From contig JAUIDY010000018.1 of NCBI GenBank assembly GCA_030428385.1, positions 1 through 64,000 of the forward strand: 64,000 nt of DNA, in the 5' to 3' direction. Shown piece by piece: positions 34,966 to 43,062 of this stretch. This DNA is from Rhodothermia bacterium. Its GTDB lineage: Bacteria > Bacteroidota > Rhodothermia > Rhodothermales > JAAAOL01. Every line of letters begins with the position of its first letter. Within the stretch, counting starts at the first letter, position 1. The translations under genes and the position numbers were made by a program. The notes under the pieces are model-generated. The model was not told where the DNA came from, made no database searches, and saw only the letters and a list, made by a program, of their open reading frames with translations.

Positions 34966-35152
34966 AGCAGAGAACTACGATGGCTATAACAAATAGGGTG
35001 TCAAGCGTTGTGCTACGAGTAATGGTAAGAAAGAAAAAAATCGGATATGTAGGCGAGAGGAGGCGCTAACTATCTAGTGTTCGCCTATCCACATGTAGGA
35101 AGAATCCCTACGTCTCTGCATCAAGAAGAATAGATTGAATTAAGCCTGCTCA

Positions 35153-35233
35153 AAACAACACCAGCCCGCCAATCAGCAATTCTATCAGCGCGCAAAGCAG
35201 ATGCTTCTGAACCAGCGTTTTGGTAAGTGGTAA
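35153..35233 (+). pseudogene. Fragment of a second NYN-domain gene
   Basis: The frame reads KQHQPANQQFYQRAKQMLLN, close to KPNQATNQQFYLRALQTLPN of the intact NYN protein at 30707-31336, and ends in a TAA at 35231. The DNA is also alike. It occupies the 297-base gap between the propeller gene and the replication-relaxation gene, where I see nothing else. Confidence 0.65.
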
Positions 35234-35262
35234 GCGGACAAACGGGGGATATTTTTCAGAGA

Positions 35263-36210
35263 TCAAGTTGTAAGAAGCCGGCTTTGCTTGTCATCACGGG
35301 CATTGTTCCATGCATGGTGCAGAGCACCACCAATTGCCTCTTTTTGCGTTGAAAAAAGTAGGTGCTTTCCGTTCTTACGCGGATAGGGCTGCTCGTCAGT
35401 TATTATCTTCGCTGCCTGGATAAAGTGATCCCGTCGCTCTGCACTGGTTGTCAGAAAGAGCGTGCGCACGCCCGCAACGCCGAAGTGCTTTTTGTGTAAG
35501 CCTTGCTTCCACGACTCATGGTACGACATGAGCTTCTTATATATCGACGAGCGGTCTGGATTCGCTGAATGCACCGGCATCGTCCCTCGATCCACTTCGA
35601 CAAAGTAGTACGACGAAGCAATCTTCTCGGGCCTTCCATTTTGCTTCAGGCCGAAGGCTGCGTCCGGCATGAGTCCTACGTCCTCGGCCCCAAAGTCATA
35701 CCCCGATATATCCACTCGCCAGGAGAGGGGAGAGGTGCCGGTGAACTCGCGCTGTGGAATAAACGTCACATCGTTTCGGCTTTTACAATCAACCTCGATG
35801 CCGACTAGGAAGTCGGCTACGGCCAATTCATGGGCAAGGAAGAGGCGTCCCACAGATCGATTTTTCCATTGCCAGTTTACGCTGCCGCGCGGGAGGCCTT
35901 TTCTCACGCGCAGGGCCTCCGCGCCCTGGTCTGCCAAGGCATACACCATCGTGCTTTTGCCACCAAAGCGCTGATAATCGAGTTGCACTTTGGGGCGGCC
36001 CAAGAAGCCCGCGTGGAAGAGTTCTCTAAGGCGGTCGATGAGCCGCTTGCTTCCATAGCCACCCGGCGGGCACAGCAAAGAAACCAGATGGTCAGAACGG
36101 AGGAATCTCTGCCGGTAGAGATAATCCAGAATCGCGTAATCCCGCTCCGTGAGATGGACGTTCTTTTTCTGTGGCCCGCGTACAAAGCGCCGCCTTTTCT
36201 TCAGAGTCAT
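35263..36210 (-). CDS. Replication-relaxation family protein, copy 1
   Basis: The chosen start is the ATG at 36210 (MTLKKRRRFVRG); a longer frame upstream lacks support. The 315-residue protein has an N-terminal winged helix (LTERDYAILDYLYRQRFLRS and KRLIDRLRELFHAGFL) and a C-terminal domain with MPDAAFGL followed by YYFVEVDRGT. This pattern, Pro-Asp then Glu-x-Asp in a beta strand, recalls PD-(D/E)XK nucleases; that link is my inference. Family members are plasmid mobilisation or replication factors. A second copy is at 37987-38853. Confidence 0.8.
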   Translation of the reverse strand: MTLKKRRRFVRGPQKKNVHLTERDYAILDYLYRQRFLRSDHLVSLLCPPGGYGSKRLIDRLRELFHAGFLGRPKVQLDYQRFGGKSTMVYALADQGAEALRVRKGLPRGSVNWQWKNRSVGRLFLAHELAVADFLVGIEVDCKSRNDVTFIPQREFTGTSPLSWRVDISGYDFGAEDVGLMPDAAFGLKQNGRPEKIASSYYFVEVDRGTMPVHSANPDRSSIYKKLMSYHESWKQGLHKKHFGVAGVRTLFLTTSAERRDHFIQAAKIITDEQPYPRKNGKHLLFSTQKEAIGGALHHAWNNARDDKQSRLLTT

Positions 36211-36451
36211 ATACTGGCAGTGTAACAGATGGCCCCACGCTTTTGCGGCTGACATCCTCGCACCGCGAGGCATGTGGTTTCCAAGAGGGGAAGCCTGAGG
36301 TGTTGATGGAGGCATTCTAGGGGGGCAAGGCGGGGGAGGGTCTACCAAGCGACATGCTACCCGTTGAACGCCACGGGGTGACCGAAGCACAGGGTTATGC
36401 TACGCTGGGATCGGAATGCTCTTTTTGCTTTAACCAACCCAGACGAAAGCT

Positions 36452-37360
36452 ATGACTTTGCATGCTGCATTCGATGCTCAGAGGATAGGAGACGGGGACC
36501 TTAATGGCCGCGTCGAGATTGTTCACCAAGACCGTCCGCATGGCCCTGTGCTTCACACCGCAGATGCCCTAGAGGACCTCTTCACCAGCCAGCGCTGGAT
36601 GCCCTCCAACCGGCGAAGCCGCATTGCGTACCCAGCGCCGCAAGAACTGGTCGTGCCATTCCTAAAGCGTCTCGAACCGCTCCATGATCTGGGCATCGAC
36701 CTTCATGTCGAAACGTCGCATCCAACCTCGGTGCAAGACCCCGCGACCGAAGAGGTGCGCACCGCCGTTGGTCGTTTTTTGGTCGAAGCACGCATTGGAA
36801 GACACGATGAAACCGACCACCAGCAGGTCATTGGTTTCGTGGCAGCGCTCGACATTAAAGTGCCAGAGGTGCAGGTCTACTACGGCCGTAACGCCAAGGC
36901 CTGTATAAACCTTGCCATCTTCCGCCGGGATCACTATGCCAAGGAGAGCCTCCTTACGGGCGGCGAAGATGTCATTTTTGCCATGACCGAACGCTTCGTG
37001 AGTGGCTTTGGCAGCGACGAACGTACGTTCATCGAACACGTAAACCGCCTCAAGGAAACAGTATGGAACGAGGCGCAGATCAACGAACGGGTGGGGCGGC
37101 TCTACCGGCGTTTTCTAACACGCGGCAACCTGACCCAGACGCTCAACTATGCGATCAAACTTCTCAGTGAGCCCAACAGCCGCTACGCCATAAATCCCGA
37201 CGGCACAACAACTGCCTGGAACTTCTTTTCTGCCATGACCCAGTACGTTACCGATAAGGCGTACCTGAACACAAAGGCGGAGAAGACGCTTCAGATTGCC
37301 GAAGAGGTGTGCGCAGACCTACTGGGACTGGCCTTCGATGGGCAGGCTGATCCTACATGA
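36452..37360 (+). CDS. Hypothetical protein, DUF932-like
   Basis: The 302-residue cytosolic protein resembles the DUF932 plasmid and phage proteins in length and in its C-terminal phrase TAWNFFSAMTQYVTDKAY, which corresponds to the family's NxxN or WxxxNAxTxY-like tail. The N-terminal half is not distinctive. A terminator follows at 37376. Divergent from the replication-relaxation gene, it shares a short promoter region with it (36211-36451). Family assignment is tentative. Confidence 0.5.
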   Translation: MTLHAAFDAQRIGDGDLNGRVEIVHQDRPHGPVLHTADALEDLFTSQRWMPSNRRSRIAYPAPQELVVPFLKRLEPLHDLGIDLHVETSHPTSVQDPATEEVRTAVGRFLVEARIGRHDETDHQQVIGFVAALDIKVPEVQVYYGRNAKACINLAIFRRDHYAKESLLTGGEDVIFAMTERFVSGFGSDERTFIEHVNRLKETVWNEAQINERVGRLYRRFLTRGNLTQTLNYAIKLLSEPNSRYAINPDGTTTAWNFFSAMTQYVTDKAYLNTKAEKTLQIAEEVCADLLGLAFDGQADPT

Positions 37361-37375
37361 GGCCACATTTTTCAA

Positions 37376-37404
37376 GACCTACGGTGCCACCCGTGGGTCT
37401 TTTT
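37376..37404 (+). terminator. Terminator of the DUF932-like gene
   Basis: GACCTACGG and CCGTGGGTC form a 9-bp stem with one G-T pair around TGCCA, followed by TTTTT. It lies 16 bases behind the stop. Confidence 0.85.
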
Positions 37405-37440
37405 CCCCACGGTGCTATTTGCGTGGCCACAGGGGTGTGT

Positions 37441-37917
37441 TTACCAGGCTTTGAGTACGTCTTTGATCCCTTTCTCGTCGAGATCGGTGTTTTCAAGCAG
37501 GTCTTGTACCGCATCCATGACGGCAAGGTGAACAACCGTATTAAAAAGGTGGCTTATGTCGTCTCTCAAATAATCTTCAGACCTTAACCGATAGTCGTCG
37601 TCAGTCTTAAGTTTTCGCATCCAAAGGAGCCGTCTCAAGGCTAGATATTTTCCAAAATCCCATGCTCCGATAACGATGGCTGCATGCTGGTTGGTGCCTC
37701 TAACGACCAGACACTTGCGGGAAATCCCCTTGCCCTTGCCCGTAAGGAGCCCCACTTTCTCGGCAAAAACCTCGTACCCACACGAAATACCACCCACGTC
37801 AATGTCATTGAGGTGGGTGATTACGTATTCATAGAATTGATCCCTCATTCCGCGGGCTCCGTAGATTAGTTGCCCCCATTCATTGAGGATGTCCCGGTTG
37901 TTTAGCGCCTCTGGCAT
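37441..37917 (-). CDS. Hypothetical protein, 158 residues
   Basis: I do not recognise this family. The soluble product contains YGARGMRDQFYEYVITHLND, a Cys-Gly-Tyr phrase, and a central basic patch KGKGISRKCLVVRGTNQHAA. It lies 69 bases downstream of the second replication-relaxation gene on the same strand and is probably the last gene of the leftward mobilisation operon. Confidence 0.55.
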   Translation of the reverse strand: MPEALNNRDILNEWGQLIYGARGMRDQFYEYVITHLNDIDVGGISCGYEVFAEKVGLLTGKGKGISRKCLVVRGTNQHAAIVIGAWDFGKYLALRRLLWMRKLKTDDDYRLRSEDYLRDDISHLFNTVVHLAVMDAVQDLLENTDLDEKGIKDVLKAW

Positions 37918-37986
37918 GCGTCTAGGTTAGCTGGTGGAAAGGCCTGACTTAATAATAGACACAAATGGGAGGGAAGTATAACCTTT

Positions 37987-38853
37987 TCAGGCGATTTTAT
38001 ACCGCCGGTCGTCGTTTGCGTCGAGTGAACACCATACGTGGTCAAAGGCCGTTTCTTCCGTAACCTGGTCAAACGTGGTGAGCCAGAAGAAACGGTAGAG
38101 CGGAGGGGCACTGGTGCCCAGCATGGAGCGGATATTCTCAACCCGCCGCGGCGACGTGGTCACGATCAACAGACGAAACCGGGAAAAGGGAGCGCAATGA
38201 AAGTCCTCGGCGTACCCTTTGTATTTGCCTTCACGGGCGTACCCTTCATAGAAGCGTATCATTTTCCGGATGCCTTTTTCGGGGTTGCTGATGGTCTCCG
38301 TACCCCGGTCGATCTCCAGGAAATAAAGGGCCTGCTTGCTTTCTTTTCCGAGGGCAAACACCGCGTCGGGCGTGTGGGATATTTTCTCCTTCGGGTCGGT
38401 GATGCTGAAGGCCACGTCCTTGATGTACTTGGTTACGCGCCCCGATAGATGCTTGGCCCCGTAGTGTTCAGGAATGAAACCAAGGAGAGTAACCGGTGAC
38501 CGCTCTGTAGCCTTTGTGAGGGTGATGCGAAAGTCGCTGATGGCACAAAAGTGCTTCATGAAATAATAGTCCTTCGGAGGCTTGGTGCCTGCACTCCAAA
38601 GGAGGTCATCCGGGGAGACGTTCAAGAGTTCAGCTACAAGGTTTGCGCCCCGTGTAGTAAGCATGTACGTCCGCTCGTTGAGGTTCGGGACGGTGAAGTG
38701 TCGAAGGAGCTTGTGGGTCGCAAGGGTAGACAAGCGGCGCTGCGCCGTACGCGCGGAGGGGAAGTGAAGGCGCATGACCTGGGACGTCGTCAGGTAGCGG
38801 TACCTGTAGACAGAGAGGAGGACGTCGGTGTCTCGTTCGGTGATCGGGTACAT
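37987..38853 (-). CDS. Replication-relaxation family protein, copy 2
   Basis: The 288-residue product has an N-terminal winged helix (ITERDTDVLLSVYRYRYLTT and RTAQRRLSTLATHKLL) and the family C-terminal domain with HTPDAVFALG followed by LYFLEIDRGTETI. The Pro-Asp and Glu-Ile-Asp positions match those of copy 1, with low identity elsewhere. The gene is 15 bases behind the membrane-anchored ATPase and belongs to its operon. A nicking or relaxation role at a transfer origin is plausible but not shown. Confidence 0.8.
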   Translation of the reverse strand: MYPITERDTDVLLSVYRYRYLTTSQVMRLHFPSARTAQRRLSTLATHKLLRHFTVPNLNERTYMLTTRGANLVAELLNVSPDDLLWSAGTKPPKDYYFMKHFCAISDFRITLTKATERSPVTLLGFIPEHYGAKHLSGRVTKYIKDVAFSITDPKEKISHTPDAVFALGKESKQALYFLEIDRGTETISNPEKGIRKMIRFYEGYAREGKYKGYAEDFHCAPFSRFRLLIVTTSPRRVENIRSMLGTSAPPLYRFFWLTTFDQVTEETAFDHVWCSLDANDDRRYKIA

Positions 38854-38868
38854 ACCGCCTCGCTTTTG

Positions 38869-40494
38869 TTAGAACTCATCAGGATCAGACCAATCAAACG
38901 GGGCAGGGGAGCCGTCCGGTGAACCTTCCTCCGGTGTGGTAGGGGCACGTCGGGTGCCTTGGGCCGGGGTTCCGTAGTTGGTGCGTGAGCGCTCGACGGC
39001 GTCTTCCTTGATAGCCCAATTGGGCGAACGCGTAACGAGCTGCGTTCGCATGGGAAGGGTGGTGGTGCCAATCTTGGCGTAGGTCGATCCCACCCTGAGC
39101 GCAACCAGCGCGTCGGGATCGACTTTCTCCACCTCCAGGCCTGACGTAGAAATGAGTTCAGGGGAAAGGCGCTTGGCATCTTCGCGGGACACGACAAAAC
39201 TGATCATGGTGGAGACGTTGCCGAAAATCTCCTTGAGCAGCCCCGGCGGGATCTGCCCGGTTTGTTGGTGGGCCAAGGTGAGGGAGAGGCGGTATTTGCG
39301 AGCGCGGGAAAGGAGCTTTTCGTAGGACGTGCTCGCGGTTGAGGTGAATGCCTGAAACTCATCGATGTAGAGATAAAAGCGTCGGCGTTTTTTCTTCGCC
39401 ATGTTGGCGCGGCCCATGACGGCAAGCTGAAACTTCGAGACAATAAGCTGGCCTAGAAGCTGGCTGGTCTGCTCGCCTAAGATGCCATCGGAGAGGTTGA
39501 AGAATGCAATTTTCCCCTCATCCATAATGCGCCGAAAGCTGAGGCTCGACTGGGGTTGGCAAAGCACGTTTTTGACGTACCGAGGCCTCGTGAACCGAGA
39601 GAGCCGGTAGACGATGGGATGGTGCGCGTTCTTCGGAAACTGCACATATACGTCGCGCCAGAAGTGCAGGGTGTCGTGGTCATCTAGCTGCGACAGGATT
39701 TGGTTTCTAAAGTGGGTGTTTTCGCGGTCGAGCAGGCGCGGGATGTCGAGCAGGGTGGTGCCGGGGAGGGGGAGGAGGGCGTAGAAGGATTGCCGTAGAA
39801 TCTCATTGGTGCGCGGGGTGGATTCACTTCCCATGAGCCGGTTGAAAATGGTCATGTTTTCGTCGGCCCGGAGGTCGAGGTCTTCGCCTTCGTCAAGGTG
39901 TAAGGGGTTGAGCGATACAGGGAAGTGGGTGTCTGCCGGGTTGAAGTAGATGACATCATCTAGGCGGTGCGCAGGGACATAGGGCAGGAGTTCTTCGGTG
40001 ATCATTTCTTGTTCAGGAGCGATCACCCCGACGCCGTTACCCGCCTCCATATCCTGTATGATCATCTGCCGAAGGAGGGTGGTTTTGCCAGAGCCAGACT
40101 TGCCCACGATGTAGACGTGCCGGTCGCGGAAATCTTGCTTGAGCTTCACCGGCACATCGCTGTCTCTCCAGGTGCCAAGCTGGAGGGCTTCATAGTCCAT
40201 CATCTCCATCGCGATCATGCCGAAGAGGTCGTCAGCTTCCACCTTTTCGTCTTTAACGAGGGCTTCTATGACGCCGCTTGAGATGACCTCGCGAACGATA
40301 AAGCCGAAGTTGGACAGGTAGAACTCAACAACCTCCGCACACGCTGCCAGGCGCTCCTGTTCGGCGCGCTCGAGGTGATCTTCTTGGAAGCGTTCGCGTT
40401 GTTTTTTAGCTTCGCGATCCCTGTTCCACAAGCTAATAAAGAGGACAAGGCCAGCAAGTACAACAGCGCCAATACATAGCTCTTCCAAGTCCAT
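38869..40494 (-). CDS. Membrane-anchored TraD/HerA-like coupling ATPase
   Basis: One helix at residues 7-23 is followed by a basic/acidic coiled segment and an ATPase domain. Walker A is GKSGSGKTT at 131-139, Walker B is YLYIDEFQAF (about 385-395), and a sensor segment SLTLAHQQTGQIPPGLL follows, as in TraD/VirD4-type pumps. The tail (490-541) is Pro/Gly/Asp-rich. It heads the leftward operon with replication-relaxation copy 2 and the 158-residue protein. It would couple DNA to a transfer channel, yet no channel genes are present in the window. Confidence 0.88.
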   Translation of the reverse strand: MDLEELCIGAVVLAGLVLFISLWNRDREAKKQRERFQEDHLERAEQERLAACAEVVEFYLSNFGFIVREVISSGVIEALVKDEKVEADDLFGMIAMEMMDYEALQLGTWRDSDVPVKLKQDFRDRHVYIVGKSGSGKTTLLRQMIIQDMEAGNGVGVIAPEQEMITEELLPYVPAHRLDDVIYFNPADTHFPVSLNPLHLDEGEDLDLRADENMTIFNRLMGSESTPRTNEILRQSFYALLPLPGTTLLDIPRLLDRENTHFRNQILSQLDDHDTLHFWRDVYVQFPKNAHHPIVYRLSRFTRPRYVKNVLCQPQSSLSFRRIMDEGKIAFFNLSDGILGEQTSQLLGQLIVSKFQLAVMGRANMAKKKRRRFYLYIDEFQAFTSTASTSYEKLLSRARKYRLSLTLAHQQTGQIPPGLLKEIFGNVSTMISFVVSREDAKRLSPELISTSGLEVEKVDPDALVALRVGSTYAKIGTTTLPMRTQLVTRSPNWAIKEDAVERSRTNYGTPAQGTRRAPTTPEEGSPDGSPAPFDWSDPDEF

Positions 40495-40498
40495 AACG

Positions 40499-40528
40499 GT
40501 ATACGGTTTAGGTATACAGAGGGTATAC
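40499..40528. promoter_or_regulatory. Triple GTATAC repeat before the coupling ATPase gene
   Basis: GTATAC occurs at 40499, 40512 and 40523, spaced 13 and 11 bases, immediately upstream of the leftward start at 40494. Palindromic hexamers on one helix face suggest an operator for the mobilisation operon. Confidence 0.55.
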
Positions 40529-40602
40529 GCTCGCGATGTATATAGAACGTGTTAATAACATCTATAAATATAAAGGCATAGAACGAGGGGTAATTGCCCG
40601 AC

Positions 40603-40732
40603 TACATACCATTAAAGGTATGTACGCTACGCGAATCAAACAACAAACTCCTTTTTCAATCCTTTCTCCTTTCTCAACGTAGAGGCTTTTTTCAATATAT
40701 GAATTGGTCAATGCAAGAGTTGTTGTTTGATT
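40603..40732. repeat. Palindrome and 13-bp inverted repeat in the AT-rich gap 40495-40839
   Basis: TACATACC-ATTAAA-GGTATGTA (40603-40624) is a perfect palindrome with 8-bp arms. AATCAAACAACAA (40634-40646) has a perfect inverted copy at 40720-40732, 73 bases away. The gap is AT-rich and carries no gene. These could be regulatory sites or a transfer or recombination end. Confidence 0.55.
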
Positions 40733-40839
40733 TACCCTAAGGAATTAGGGCTCATGGTGACCGTGTAGTTTTTTATATCTGTACTATTGGTTTTGCGGCC
40801 GCCCAAAATATTCTGACATAAGCTATCACAGAAATAGTG

Positions 40840-42993
40840 CTACTGCGGCGTTGCCGTGGGCGGTCGTCGAAGGAGCCGAAGACCATTAAAAGTGACAAGC
40901 AGACTCGCGCCCATATCTGCAAATACTGCCATCCAAAGTGTCGCAATTCCGCCAAGCGCCAGGGCAAAGAATACGACTTTGATTCCAATGGCGAAGGCGA
41001 TGTTTTGCCACAGCACCCGCGCGGTTTGACGCGAAAGCCGGAGGAAGGCAGGCAGCTTTCTTAGATCATCTTCCATGAGTGCGATGTCTGCCGTCTCGAT
41101 GGCTGTATCGGTTCCAGCGGCTCCCATCGCAAAACCAATATCTGCCTTTGCGAGGGCGGGTGCATCGTTGATGCCATCGCCTACCATGCCCACGGTGCCG
41201 TAACGATCGCGAAGCTTTTCAATGGCGTCCAACTTGTCTTCCGGCAGCAGATCTCCCCGCGCATCATCAATACCTGCGGCGCGGGCGATGGCCTGCGCCG
41301 TCGTTTGGTTATCGCCCGTGAGCATCACGGTTTTTAATCCCATTTCGTGGAGTCCTTGCAGGGCTTCGGTACTGGTATCTCGAAGCTTATCCGCGATACC
41401 AAAGACTGCTACCGCGCGTTCGGTATCGAAAAGAACAATGGCTGTTTTTCCATCCTCTTCCAGTCGGCGAAGAACGTCTTCGAGAGCTGGTGTGCATACC
41501 CCGCTTATATGTGCATAGCGATGATTACCAAGATGAAACTCGTTGCCGTCAAGAGTGGCTGAGACACCATGTCCGGTGACGGATTCAAAGGCGGTAACCG
41601 GGGGCAGGGGGCCGGTCGGTTCTTGTTCGTTGTACGCTTCGAGAATGGCTCTTGCTATGGGGTGTTCACTTGGTGCCTCCAAACGAGCGGCCAGTTGTAA
41701 AACGGCCAGTTTTGTCACGCGATCCACAAGGGGAATAATGTCCGTCACGAAGGGACGCCCCTCTGTCAGGGTGCCGGTTTTGTCAAGCGCAAGAACACGC
41801 AGTTTATATCCACTTTCAAGATACGCGCCCCCTTTGATGAGCATGCCGCGACGAGCGGCAGCCGCTAATCCACTCACGATCGTCACGGGTGTAGAAATCA
41901 CTAATGCGCACGGGCAGGCAATAACCAGTAAAACAAGGGCGCGGTAAAACCAGGTCGTAAACGGGCCACCCAAAAACAATGGGGGGAGTGTTGCAATCAA
42001 CACGGCGGCTATGACAACGGCAGGCGTATAGAACTGTGCAAACTGATCGACAAACCGCTGGGTAGTACCACGTTCCGCCTGGGCGTCCTGCACGGCCCGG
42101 ATAATCCGTGAAAGGGTGGTGTCTTGCTTTTGGTGAGTAACCTCAATTTCAAGCGAACCGCGTTCATTGATTGTCCCGGCGAAAACGTCTTTGCCTGAAG
42201 ACTTTTCTACCGGCATCGATTCACCGGTGATGGGAGCCTGGTTAACCGTGGAGGTACCGGCTACGACCGTGCCATCCAGGGGAATACGTTCGCCGGGGCG
42301 AATGCGAAGTCGCTGTCCCACCTTTACAGCGGCAGTGCGGATTTCTTGCCACATCCCGTCTGCTTGCTGCACCAATGCTGTGTCGGGGGACAATTCCATC
42401 AGGCTGCGGATGGCCCCTCTGGAACGATCGAGGGCGTAGACTTCGATTTTCTCTGCCAGTGCAAAAAGTACCGTTACCATCGCGGCTTCGGGCCATTCTT
42501 GAATCAAGAGCGCCCCTGTGACGGCAATGGTCATCAAGAAGTTGATCCCCAGCGAAAAGGCCCGCACGGCCCGCCAGCCTTTTACGAGCATTTCACGCCC
42601 ACCAAGTGCAATGGCAATGAGCGCCAATGCCGCCACCATGAGGTTGTCTTCGGCTGTTAAAAGGGCCAGTATTTCCGCGAAGAGAGCAAGCAGGAGTGCG
42701 AGTCCCAGTTGCATCCATTCGCTTCGGGAAACGACCGGTTTGCGCTTCCAAGCTTTGGTCGATTCTGATGCCACGTCAGCCGTAGCATGAGGCACGGCCT
42801 CGGCCTCCATGCCGATGCTTGCCAGCGCCGTGATCAGCGTCTGGGTGCTAGATAGTTGGTGCGAAATGGTGAGGTTTCGGCGTACCAGGTCAAACGATAG
42901 ATGGTCGATGCCCTCCATGCCTTTCAAGCGGCTACGAATGAGTTGCTCCTCGGTGGGGCAATCCATCTTTTCTATGTGATAGGTTGTCTTCAT
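40840..42993 (-). CDS. zntA: ZntA/CadA-type Zn(II)/Cd(II)/Pb(II)-exporting P-type ATPase
   Basis: The 717-residue P1B ATPase has an N-terminal metal-binding domain with MDCPTEEQ, the membrane motif CPCALVIST (about residue 361), the phosphorylation motif DKTGTLTEG (about 403), SEHPIARAI and GDGINDAPAL. The last helices read NIAFAIGIKVVFFALALGG and ADMGASLLVTFNGLRLL; the Lys and Asp there are the P1B-2 signature for divalent soft metals. It lies 69 bases behind CzcA and is the last gene of the leftward Czc operon, so cytosolic export feeds the periplasmic pump. Confidence 0.93.
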   Translation of the reverse strand: MKTTYHIEKMDCPTEEQLIRSRLKGMEGIDHLSFDLVRRNLTISHQLSSTQTLITALASIGMEAEAVPHATADVASESTKAWKRKPVVSRSEWMQLGLALLLALFAEILALLTAEDNLMVAALALIAIALGGREMLVKGWRAVRAFSLGINFLMTIAVTGALLIQEWPEAAMVTVLFALAEKIEVYALDRSRGAIRSLMELSPDTALVQQADGMWQEIRTAAVKVGQRLRIRPGERIPLDGTVVAGTSTVNQAPITGESMPVEKSSGKDVFAGTINERGSLEIEVTHQKQDTTLSRIIRAVQDAQAERGTTQRFVDQFAQFYTPAVVIAAVLIATLPPLFLGGPFTTWFYRALVLLVIACPCALVISTPVTIVSGLAAAARRGMLIKGGAYLESGYKLRVLALDKTGTLTEGRPFVTDIIPLVDRVTKLAVLQLAARLEAPSEHPIARAILEAYNEQEPTGPLPPVTAFESVTGHGVSATLDGNEFHLGNHRYAHISGVCTPALEDVLRRLEEDGKTAIVLFDTERAVAVFGIADKLRDTSTEALQGLHEMGLKTVMLTGDNQTTAQAIARAAGIDDARGDLLPEDKLDAIEKLRDRYGTVGMVGDGINDAPALAKADIGFAMGAAGTDTAIETADIALMEDDLRKLPAFLRLSRQTARVLWQNIAFAIGIKVVFFALALGGIATLWMAVFADMGASLLVTFNGLRLLRRPPTATPQ

Positions 42994-43062
42994 ATTCTGT
43001 AAGCGGTGTTTAAACGGCGGCTATTCTGTTGTACATGCTCCTCTCCGTGATGCCCGTAATGG

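Noticed and set aside
36391-36451. Recurring TATGCTACGC sequence at several places (30690, 31517, 36395) as a promoter element
   Set aside because: Two of the copies follow hairpin-terminators and are explained by the duplicated unit; there are too few independent copies to define a motif.
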